From UBA7672 sp040398465 (GTDB lineage: Bacteria; Pseudomonadota; Alphaproteobacteria; Caulobacterales; Hyphomonadaceae), in NCBI GenBank assembly GCA_040398465.1, contig JBBAUA010000007.1, positions 24,711 to 88,710 on the forward strand: a DNA stretch of 64,000 nucleotides, given 5' to 3'. Below the pieces are notes generated by a model. That model made no database searches. It had not been told where the DNA came from and saw only the letters and a program-made list of their open reading frames with translations. Made by a program: the position numbers and the translations under genes. How positions within the stretch are numbered: position 1 is the stretch's first letter; every line of letters begins with the position of its first letter. Shown here piece by piece: positions 34,009 to 41,852 of this stretch.

Positions 34009-35004
34009 ATGACGGGCAAGGACCTCAACGAACGTCCTATCCGCGAGCTGGTCGATTGGTCGGACCTTCGAACATTCTACGCGGTGGCGACGGTGGGCTC
34101 GATGAACGCCGCCGCGGAACTCATGGGCGTGACGCAATCGGCAATCTCGAAACGTCTCGGACAACTTGAACAGCGACTTGGCGCGCGCCTGCTGGAGAGG
34201 TCGCCGACAGGCATTCAGCTAACAGAGGCAGGCGCAGAAGCACTCGATCACGTGACAACCATGATGCGCGCAAGTCAGTCTCTGGAGAACACGCTGCGTG
34301 GTCTTGAGACGAAGACACAGGGTGAAGTGAAGATCTGGGCCAATGACGGCATTCTGGCCTTCTGCATTGCTCCGAATGTTTCGTCTTTCCTTGCCGAGAA
34401 CCCGGGCGTGCGCCTGGCGATGACGTCGGACCGCAACCTTCCGAAGCAGGGGCAGGGCTATGCGGATGTCGTGATCGGGTTCGATCAGCCGGTACAGGGC
34501 GACGTCGTTTCGTTTCCAATCGCGACGCTGCACTACTGCGCGTTCGCCTCGCGCGACTACATCGCGACGTACGGTGTACCGACCGGTCCGCTCGATATTG
34601 GCGCGCACCGTGTCCTGAATCACACGCTCTACAGCGAGAATCCGGGCTGGAAGGACAAGACGGCCCAGATCGCGGCGCTGGTGGAGCCCGCCTTGCTGAC
34701 CGATTGCAGTGCATCCCTGTTGCAGGCGACGGCCTCGGGCGCGGGAATAGCGGTTATGCCGAGCTACGCGGTGCGGCTGGATGCGCGGCTGGTCGCGCTG
34801 CCCATGCCTCCGCTGGCGTCGGTGAAGGTCTGGCTCGGGTTTCACGAGAGCGCGCGCCGGGCGCCGCGGGTGCGCAATGTTGTAAGCTGGGTGCGACTGA
34901 TGTTCGACCGCCGGAAGAACCCCTGGTTCCGGGAGGACTATGTGCCACCGAGCCTGTTCGACAACGCGCCGGCCATCGCCTGGCCGGACGAGCGTGCGGC
35001 GTAA
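34009..35004 (+). CDS. LysR-family transcriptional regulator
   Basis: 331 residues. The N-terminal helix-turn-helix is LRTFYAVATVGSMNAAAELMGVTQSAISKRLGQLEQRLG; the rest is the two-lobed effector domain, with the conserved ATASGAGIAVMP loop. The ATG at 34009 gives a normal start, an upstream TTG being unlikely. It is divergent from the two GNAT-like genes and probably controls them and itself; the effector is unknown. The shared gap has TTAATCACTTGCTAAC, a partial CtrA-like motif. Confidence 0.9.
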   Translation: MTGKDLNERPIRELVDWSDLRTFYAVATVGSMNAAAELMGVTQSAISKRLGQLEQRLGARLLERSPTGIQLTEAGAEALDHVTTMMRASQSLENTLRGLETKTQGEVKIWANDGILAFCIAPNVSSFLAENPGVRLAMTSDRNLPKQGQGYADVVIGFDQPVQGDVVSFPIATLHYCAFASRDYIATYGVPTGPLDIGAHRVLNHTLYSENPGWKDKTAQIAALVEPALLTDCSASLLQATASGAGIAVMPSYAVRLDARLVALPMPPLASVKVWLGFHESARRAPRVRNVVSWVRLMFDRRKNPWFREDYVPPSLFDNAPAIAWPDERAA

Positions 35005-35224
35005 GCGCCACGCCTGGGCAGGCGCCGGTTCCTGCCAAAAAAAGGTCCAGATTGCGGGGGCACGCTCCACATTCCGGGGCGCAGCAGATATTCAGCGGCC
35101 GTGACCGTTGAGGTCGCCGCGCCCCGCTTGAAAACGCGCCAGCAGGCACAAACTAGCTCTGCATGTCCCGTTTTCGGGCCCAGACGAATTCTCCCGGCAT
35201 ACCCGGGCATAGACGGAGAAGCAG

Positions 35225-36721
35225 ATGAATCGCGGTGTTGTTGTCGGCGCGGTTGGTGGACTGGTTGCGGGAGTGAGCCTCGGGGCCCTTGCACTGGCCG
35301 CTCCTTCCTTCGCGCTTTTCTCGCAGAGCGGAGCGGTGGTCGCAGCCCCGGCGGCAGCGCAGCTGGCGTTACCGGCCATGTCGCAGCAGGCCCGTTGGGG
35401 CGTGCTGCCGAACCTGGCCGACCTGGTGGAGGCGGCGTCGCCCTCGGTGGTGCAGATCGAGGTTCGCAGCCAGGCGCGGGCGCAGACGATGCGCCAGCCT
35501 GGCCCCAACCCGTTCGAGGGAACGCCCTTCGAGGACTTCTTCCAGGGCGCGCCCGGCGCGCCGCAAGGTGAGATGCCTGACCAGCGCGCCTCGGGCTCGG
35601 GCTTCTTTGTCGAGGGCGGCTATGTCGTCACCAACAACCATGTCGTCGAAGACGCGACCAAGATGACGATCCTCCTGAGCGACGGTCGCCGTTTCGATGC
35701 GGAACTTGTCGGCACCGATCCCAAGACCGACCTTGCCGTGCTGAAGATCGCGAACGGCAAGGACCTGCCGCGCGCCCTGCCATGGGGCGACAGCGGCGTT
35801 GCACGGCCGGGCGACAGCGTGTTCGCGGTCGGCGCGCCGTTCGGACTTTCCAACACCGTCACGGCGGGCATCGTCTCGGCCCGTGGCCGTAACCTCAACG
35901 GCCAGTATGACGACTTCATCCAGGTCGATGCGCCGATCAACCGGGGCAATTCCGGCGGCCCGCTGCTCGATCACACGGGCGCGGTGATCGGCGTCAACTC
36001 GCAGATCTTCTCGCCCAGCGGCGGGAATGTCGGCATCGGCTTTGCGATCCCGTCCGACCAGGCCAAGGGCATCGTGCAGCAGATCGTGCAGAACGGCTCG
36101 GTGCAGCGCGGCTGGCTGGGCGTGGCGATTGCGCCGGTGACGCCGGAAATCGCCTCCAGTCTCAGACTGGCCGATGCGAAAGGCGCGATGGTGAACTCGG
36201 TGACGGCGGACAGCCCGGCTTCTAAGGCGGGGGTGCGTGAAGGCGACGTGATCCTGTCATTCGGCGACCGTCCCGTCGCCAGCGTACAGGACCTGACCCG
36301 CGCGGTGGCCGACACCAAGGCGGGCGCCACGCGCGACATGAAGATCATCCGGGACGGCCGCAATCAGACGCTGAAGGTCAACATCGCGGCGCTGAAGGAC
36401 GAGGTGCAACGTCCACAACTTGCCAGCGCTGCTCCCAGCGCCACGCGCGGCAGCGTCACGGAGATGGCGGATCTCGGCCTCACGCTGGGCGTCAATGGAT
36501 CGGACGTGGTGGTCACCGCGGTGAAGGTGAACTCGCCGGCAGGCGAGGCGGGCATCCGCACCGGCGACAAGCTGGTGAAGGTGAACCAGACGACGCCGGG
36601 CACGCCGGAAGCGGCCAAGAAGGCCGTGGAGGACGCGAAGAAAGCCAACGGTCAGGCCGTGCTGCTGCAGCTTGAGCGGCAGGGAACCAAGTATTTCGTC
36701 GGCGTGCCGTTCAGCGGCTGA
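35225..36721 (+). CDS. degP: Periplasmic serine protease DegP/HtrA (Do family)
   Basis: 498 residues with an N-terminal membrane or signal segment. The chymotrypsin triad is visible: His in VVTNNHVVED, Asp in GTDPKTDLAVLK and Ser in PINRGNSGGPLLD. Two PDZ domains follow (about 300-385, beginning GWLGVAIAPV, and about 410-495). It degrades or refolds damaged envelope proteins. A strong terminator follows 22 bases after the stop. No stress-sigma promoter could be called with confidence in the 220 bases upstream. Confidence 0.95.
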   Translation: MNRGVVVGAVGGLVAGVSLGALALAAPSFALFSQSGAVVAAPAAAQLALPAMSQQARWGVLPNLADLVEAASPSVVQIEVRSQARAQTMRQPGPNPFEGTPFEDFFQGAPGAPQGEMPDQRASGSGFFVEGGYVVTNNHVVEDATKMTILLSDGRRFDAELVGTDPKTDLAVLKIANGKDLPRALPWGDSGVARPGDSVFAVGAPFGLSNTVTAGIVSARGRNLNGQYDDFIQVDAPINRGNSGGPLLDHTGAVIGVNSQIFSPSGGNVGIGFAIPSDQAKGIVQQIVQNGSVQRGWLGVAIAPVTPEIASSLRLADAKGAMVNSVTADSPASKAGVREGDVILSFGDRPVASVQDLTRAVADTKAGATRDMKIIRDGRNQTLKVNIAALKDEVQRPQLASAAPSATRGSVTEMADLGLTLGVNGSDVVVTAVKVNSPAGEAGIRTGDKLVKVNQTTPGTPEAAKKAVEDAKKANGQAVLLQLERQGTKYFVGVPFSG

Positions 36722-36743
36722 TCTGCCGGAACTCTGGAATCGG

Positions 36744-36776
36744 AAAGCCCGGGCCTCGCGCCCGGGCTTTTTATTT
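36744..36776 (+). terminator. Rho-independent terminator of degP
   Basis: An 11-base-pair GC-rich stem (36744-36754 with 36760-36770) with a short loop is followed by a T-rich run (TTTTTATTT). This is the clearest intrinsic terminator in the window and isolates degP from the flagellar genes. Confidence 0.9.
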
Positions 36777-36929
36777 GTGCCGGGCGGGGCGGTTAATTCG
36801 CGGCAACCGCCAAAAGCGCCCGGAACTGGCTGTCTCCACTGCCGGGCGGCAGGTTTTGCCTACCCTTTCTTAACCACTCATTTGCGAGAGTTAACGGCCG
36901 CAAACCATAAACTGCGTTGGAGATCAGGC

Positions 36930-37193
36930 ATGGATGGCCTGGAAGTTCTGGATTTTGGCCGCGACGCTCTCTGGACCACGGTCTGGATGTGCGCCCCCGC
37001 GATGATTGCCGGTCTTGTCGTGGGTCTCGTGATCGCCTTCTTCCAGGCGCTGACGCAGATCCAGGAGATGACGCTGGTCTTTGTACCCAAGATCATCGCG
37101 ATCTTTGCGGCCCTGCTGATCTTCCTGCCGCTGATGGGAGGCTTGCTGGCCAACTTCGCAGACCAGGTCTTCACCCGCATCGCCGAATTCTAG
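36930..37193 (+). CDS. fliQ: Flagellar export protein FliQ
   Basis: 87 residues with two membrane helices (WMCAPAMIAGLVVGLVIAFF and VPKIIAIFAALLIFLPL), the normal FliQ form. It is part of the FliPQR export gate. fliR begins 15 bases downstream and flhB nine bases after that. Upstream are two TTAAC half-sites (36870-36874 and 36891-36895), but not in the TTAA-N7-TTAA spacing, so CtrA control is only suspected. Confidence 0.96.
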   Translation: MDGLEVLDFGRDALWTTVWMCAPAMIAGLVVGLVIAFFQALTQIQEMTLVFVPKIIAIFAALLIFLPLMGGLLANFADQVFTRIAEF

Positions 37194-37208
37194 GGGAGCC
37201 AAGACGCG

Positions 37209-37964
37209 TTGGACTGGCTGACCCAATACGCCTGGATCGGGATGCTGCTGTTCTCACGGCTTGGCGCCGTGCTGATGGTGGCGCCGGTGTGGGGCGAGCA
37301 GGCGATGCCGCCGATGATGCGGCTGGGGATGGCGCTCCTTGTGACCGCGACCCTCGCCCCAGCGCTGGCGGGAAGCGCGCCGCAACCGCCGGCGGACATC
37401 ATCATGGCGATCCCGCTGATCATCTTCGAAATCGTCATCGGCCTGATCCTCGGGCTGGGCGCGCGCCTGATGATGAGCGCGCTGCAGGTGGCGGGCGCGA
37501 CCGTGGGTCTCGCCTCGGGTCTCGGCTTTGCGCAGCAGGTTGACCCGATCGCCAGCCAGCCGGCGGCGATCTTCTCCGGCTTCTTCTCGCTGATGGGCCT
37601 GCTGCTGATCATGTCGGCGGGACTGCATCGCGTGATGCTGGAAGCTGCGGCCGACAGCTACCAGATTTTTCCACCCGGAGCCTTTCCGCCGATCGGGGAC
37701 GCTTCGAGCTTCATGATCGATGCGGTGTCGAACTCGTTCAGGCTCGGCATCCAGATCGCGGCGCCGGTGCTGATCTTCTCGCTGATCTTCAACATCGCGC
37801 TCGGCATGGTCTCGCGGCTCATCCCGCAGGTACAGGTGTTCATGACGGCGATGCCGCTGTCGATCATCCTCAGTCTCGCGGTGATCGCGCTGGGGCTGGG
37901 CGGCGGTTTGATGATCTGGCTCGAGGCGATGGAGACGCAGATGCGCGTCTTCACGGTGCGATAG
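37209..37964 (+). CDS. fliR: Flagellar export protein FliR
   Basis: 251 residues, six hydrophobic segments, with the FliR pattern FSRLGAVLMVAPVWGEQ and the conserved GFAQQVDP-type loop (SGLGFAQQVDPIASQ). It begins at TTG with GGGGAG upstream. It forms the export gate with FliP and FliQ. It lies between fliQ and flhB as in many alphaproteobacteria. Confidence 0.95.
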   Translation: MDWLTQYAWIGMLLFSRLGAVLMVAPVWGEQAMPPMMRLGMALLVTATLAPALAGSAPQPPADIIMAIPLIIFEIVIGLILGLGARLMMSALQVAGATVGLASGLGFAQQVDPIASQPAAIFSGFFSLMGLLLIMSAGLHRVMLEAAADSYQIFPPGAFPPIGDASSFMIDAVSNSFRLGIQIAAPVLIFSLIFNIALGMVSRLIPQVQVFMTAMPLSIILSLAVIALGLGGGLMIWLEAMETQMRVFTVR

Positions 37965-37973
37965 GGGCGCGCC

Positions 37974-39044
37974 GTGGCTGACGAGCAGGATGACAGCCAG
38001 AAGACAGAAGAGCCGACACAGAAGAAGCTTGAGGACGCGCGCCAGAAGGGCGACATCGTCAAGAGCCTCGATGTCCCGATCTGGTTCCTGTTCCTCGCGA
38101 CGGCCGGGATCATGTCTGCGGCGGGGCCGCTGGCGGCGATGATCGCCGACCCGCTGGTGCGGATCATGGACCATCCTCACGCCTTCAAGCTGACCGATGG
38201 CGGCGCGCAGCAATTGCTCGGCGCGCTGCTGATGTCGCTGGCGCTGCCGCTGGGCATCATCTTCTCGGTGATCGCGGTCGCCAGCGTGCTCGGCCATGTG
38301 ATCCAGCACCGCCCGCTGTGGACCGGCGAGAAAATGAAGCCGGAACTCTCCAAGCTGTCGCCGCTGAAGGGACTGCAGCGGATGTTCGGCATGCAGGGTT
38401 GGATGAACCTGCTGAAGTCGTTCCTGAAGATGGGAGCCATGACGGCGGCGATGATGTACGCCGTCTGGCCCGAAGCTGCTGCGATTTCGGAATCCGGCAG
38501 GCTGGATCCCGAAGGCCTGCTGCTGATGACGCAGGTGATCGCGGGACGCCTGCTGCTCGCCGCGATCGTCGTCATCGGCATCATCGCGGCGATCGACTAC
38601 ACCTACCAGCGCTTCGACTTCATGAAGCGCATGCGGATGTCGCGCCAGGAAGTCCGCGACGAGGTCAAGCAGCAGGAAGGCGACCCCTATATTCGCGCGC
38701 GCCTGCGCCAGATCCGCCTTGAGCGCTCGCGCAAGCGCATGATGCAGAACGTGCCGAAGTCGACTGTCGTGATCACCAACCCGACGCACTATTCGGTTGC
38801 GCTGCGCTACGACCCCGAGGTCGATGCGGCGCCGGTCTGCATGGCCAAGGGCGCCGACGAGGTGGCGCTGCGCATCCGCGAGAAGGCCAAGGAGCACGGC
38901 ATTCCGATCGTCGAGAACGTGCCGCTTGCCCGCGCGCTGTTCGCAACCGTCGAGATCGAGGAAACGGTGCCGCGCGAGCATTTCGAAGCGGTGGCCAAGG
39001 TGATCGGCTTCGTCATGAACACCGCGAAGGGGAGGAAGCGCTGA
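37974..39044 (+). CDS. flhB: Flagellar export switch protein FlhB
   Basis: 356 residues. Four membrane helices are followed by the cytoplasmic domain with the autocleavage motif VVITNPTHYSVALRY. FlhB self-cuts between Asn and Pro and switches export from rod-hook to filament proteins. GTG start nine bases after fliR. cckA follows after 180 bases, the conserved neighbour in Caulobacter relatives. Confidence 0.96.
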   Translation: MADEQDDSQKTEEPTQKKLEDARQKGDIVKSLDVPIWFLFLATAGIMSAAGPLAAMIADPLVRIMDHPHAFKLTDGGAQQLLGALLMSLALPLGIIFSVIAVASVLGHVIQHRPLWTGEKMKPELSKLSPLKGLQRMFGMQGWMNLLKSFLKMGAMTAAMMYAVWPEAAAISESGRLDPEGLLLMTQVIAGRLLLAAIVVIGIIAAIDYTYQRFDFMKRMRMSRQEVRDEVKQQEGDPYIRARLRQIRLERSRKRMMQNVPKSTVVITNPTHYSVALRYDPEVDAAPVCMAKGADEVALRIREKAKEHGIPIVENVPLARALFATVEIEETVPREHFEAVAKVIGFVMNTAKGRKR

Positions 39045-39224
39045 TGTCCGCCACCGCCGCGGCCCGCCGCAGCCTTGTTTTGACTCGCGATTTTCCGGTA
39101 GCCGCAAGGTGGCCAATGCGTCAGATTCACGTGCAGACTCAAATCGTTAACCTACCCGGGGCTGATGGGCTTCGGGGCTCCCGCCCACTTGCCGATCGCC
39201 CGACCTAGAAACGGAATTCCACCC

Positions 39225-41828
39225 ATGGCTGATGCGAACGAACCGCTCGCTTACGAGACCATCGAGACCCCTGCGCCAGCGGCCGCCAAGGGCTTCGACT
39301 GGATCCAGCTTGGCTTCTGGTCGGCGCTGGTGATCGCGGGTGGAGCCGCCGGCATGGCGCTGACATGGCAGGATGCGGTGGGTCCCTCGGGCGCCGTGCT
39401 GGTCATCGCGCTGGCGGCCATGACGCTTGTGCTCGTGCTCTGGGCCGTGCGCGGCGCCGGGCGGAAGCTGGGCGTGTTCCCCGAACGCGGTGCGGCCGAA
39501 GCGGCGGCGCAGTCGACACGGCGGCACGTCTGGCTGGAGGCGCTGAACGAACCCGCACTGATCTCGGACAGGGGCGGGGCGAGCGTTGCCGCGAACCAGG
39601 CTTACCAGGAACTGGCGCAGCTGGCGCACGAAGTCGGCGACAGCGCGCATGCTCCGTCGGTCGACCGGCTGTTCTCGTCGAACCCCGGCATGGCGGCGCC
39701 AATCTATCGCTTGTCGAAGGCCGCGAAGACTGGCGTTGCCCGCACCGAACTTCTGCCGGCGCTGCTCTTCGGCGACAGCCTTACCCCGACGCAGTTCGAG
39801 GCGAGCGTCGCGCCGCTGGGCAAGACGCGCTCGCTGTGGCGCCTGCGTAAGATCGAGACTGCAAGCGTGGTCGCGGGCGGGTCCGTCGATGCGCGCGCGC
39901 TGTATGTTGAAGATGCGCCGGTCGGCTTCTTCTCGGCGCGCCGCGACAACCGTGTCGTCTACATCAACCAGACTTTGCGCCAGATGCTGGGTCTGCCGGA
40001 TGGCGAGCATGCGCTGCGGCTTGAAGACATCATGCGGCCGGAAGGCCTGAAGCTGGTGAAGCGCGAAGTGCGCGGCCAGACGAGCCAGCGCGCCGAAGTG
40101 ATCCTGCGCGCGCGCGACGGTGTGGAGACGGCGGCGACGCTGATCACCACATGGGCGGGCAAGGGCAGCGACGCGCTGACCCGCTCGATCGTCTATGTGG
40201 CGAATGCTTCGGAACAGAACGTGCGGCGCACGGGACCCGCGCCTGCTGCGACGGGCAGCGCGGAAGAACGCGCCGCAGCGAGCCGCATCGACGACGCCAT
40301 GTTCACCGATGCGCCACTGGGCATTGTGCGGCTCGACGGGGAGGGCGTCGAAAGCGCTGTGATGCTGGATGCGAACCGCGCGCTGGTCGAGATGACCGGC
40401 GGCCGCGCGCAGCCGGGAACACGCTTTGCTGATCTCTTCGTTGCCGATCAGGGCACGGCAGCGCTGGCCGAGGAACTGACCAAGGCGCTGGATGGCGCAC
40501 GCACCTTCAAGCTCGCGGGCAGCAAGGACCGTTCGGCCGATGTGTTCGTGATGCTGGATCGGCGGGGCAGGCCTGCGGCAGCCTACGTCATCGACACCAC
40601 CGAGAAGCGCGACCTCGAGAAGCGGCTGGCGCAGGGCGAGAAGCTGCAGGCGCTGGGCAACATGGCGGGCGGGCTCGCGCATGAGTTCAACAACATGCTG
40701 CTTGGCATCATCCTCAACGTGAACAAGCTTGAGATCCGCCATCCTCCGGGCGATCCCACCTTCTACGAGCTCAAGTCGATCAACGAGTTCGCGGCGCGCG
40801 GCTCGCAGCTGATCCGCACCATGCTGGCTTTCACGCGCCAGCAGACTTTTGTGCCGGAGGTGTTCGACGTAACCGACGCGCTGTCGGATTACTACACGCT
40901 GCTGCGCGACATCATCGATGAGCGCATCAAGCTGGACATCGTGCACGGCCGCGACCTGCCGCGCATCAAGGCCGACAAGGGTCAGCTGGAGACGGTGGTC
41001 ACCAATCTCTGCACCAACTCGCGCGACGCCATGGTTGAGAAGAGCGGCGGCGGGCGGCTGCTGATTCGTACGTCGCGGTCGGATGCGGCGGCGGCGCGCA
41101 AGGATGGGTTCATCCACGTCACCGATGGCGACTATGCGCTGATCGAGGTGGTGGACGATGGCGGCGGGATTCCGCCGGAGATCCTCGAGAAGATCTTCGA
41201 GCCGTTCTTCACGACGAAGGCCGAAGGCAAGGGTACGGGCCTTGGCCTTGCGACCTGCTATGGCATCGTCAAGCAGCTTGGCGGCTTCATCTATCCTGTC
41301 TCCAAAGTCGGACGCGGCACCACGTTCAAGATCTTCCTGCCGGCCTGGACGGGCGTGGTGGAAGAATCGGCGCCTGAGTCGATGCTCGATACGCCGATGG
41401 CTGCGCCGGTTGCGGAAGTCCCGAGTGCGTCTCGCAATGGTGGCGATCTCGCCGGCCGCGGCAGCATTCTGCTGGTGGAGGACGAGGATGGTGTTCGCGG
41501 CATCGCAGCGCAGCTGTTGCAGTCGTTCGGCTACCAGGTGGTCGAAGCGTGCGATGGCGAACAGGCGCTGGAGATCATCAAGCAGCAGGCGGGAACGATC
41601 GACCTGCTGATCTCCGACGTGGTGATGCCCGGCATGGACGGGCCGGCTCTGTTGCGTGAAGCGCGGCCATGGCTGACCAAGACACGCGTGATGTTCATCT
41701 CGGGATATGCCGAGCGCGACCTCGCCAAGACGCTTGAAGACGACCGCGCCATCTCCTTCCTGCCCAAGCCATTCACGCTGAAGCAGCTGGCGGAGCGGGT
41801 GAAGGCGGAGCTCAAGGACGCGGCTTGA
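39225..41828 (+). CDS. cckA: Hybrid sensor kinase CckA
   Basis: 867 residues. Two membrane helices near the N-terminus (about 28-48 and 55-75) are followed by PAS-like regions (about 100-330 and 355-460). HisKA holds His486 in NMAGGLAHEFNNMLL, HATPase has NLCTNSRDAM, DDGGGIPP and GTGLGLATC, and the receiver domain has Asp798 in LLISDVVMPGMDG. CckA sends phosphate through ChpT to CtrA and CpdR, under DivL control, and divL is also in this window. The ATG at 39225 gives the family-type start. A TTAACC half-site lies about 75 bases upstream. Confidence 0.95.
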   Translation: MADANEPLAYETIETPAPAAAKGFDWIQLGFWSALVIAGGAAGMALTWQDAVGPSGAVLVIALAAMTLVLVLWAVRGAGRKLGVFPERGAAEAAAQSTRRHVWLEALNEPALISDRGGASVAANQAYQELAQLAHEVGDSAHAPSVDRLFSSNPGMAAPIYRLSKAAKTGVARTELLPALLFGDSLTPTQFEASVAPLGKTRSLWRLRKIETASVVAGGSVDARALYVEDAPVGFFSARRDNRVVYINQTLRQMLGLPDGEHALRLEDIMRPEGLKLVKREVRGQTSQRAEVILRARDGVETAATLITTWAGKGSDALTRSIVYVANASEQNVRRTGPAPAATGSAEERAAASRIDDAMFTDAPLGIVRLDGEGVESAVMLDANRALVEMTGGRAQPGTRFADLFVADQGTAALAEELTKALDGARTFKLAGSKDRSADVFVMLDRRGRPAAAYVIDTTEKRDLEKRLAQGEKLQALGNMAGGLAHEFNNMLLGIILNVNKLEIRHPPGDPTFYELKSINEFAARGSQLIRTMLAFTRQQTFVPEVFDVTDALSDYYTLLRDIIDERIKLDIVHGRDLPRIKADKGQLETVVTNLCTNSRDAMVEKSGGGRLLIRTSRSDAAAARKDGFIHVTDGDYALIEVVDDGGGIPPEILEKIFEPFFTTKAEGKGTGLGLATCYGIVKQLGGFIYPVSKVGRGTTFKIFLPAWTGVVEESAPESMLDTPMAAPVAEVPSASRNGGDLAGRGSILLVEDEDGVRGIAAQLLQSFGYQVVEACDGEQALEIIKQQAGTIDLLISDVVMPGMDGPALLREARPWLTKTRVMFISGYAERDLAKTLEDDRAISFLPKPFTLKQLAERVKAELKDAA

Positions 41829-41852
41829 ACCAGGCCGGCCCTGACCTGCGCT

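Noticed and set aside
35005..35224. CGCCTGGGCAGGCG hairpin near 35010 as the LysR gene terminator
   Set aside because: It is followed by an A run, not a T run, in the gene's direction.
36870..36895. CtrA site in front of fliQ
   Set aside because: Two TTAAC half-sites are present but the spacing is 17 bases instead of 7.
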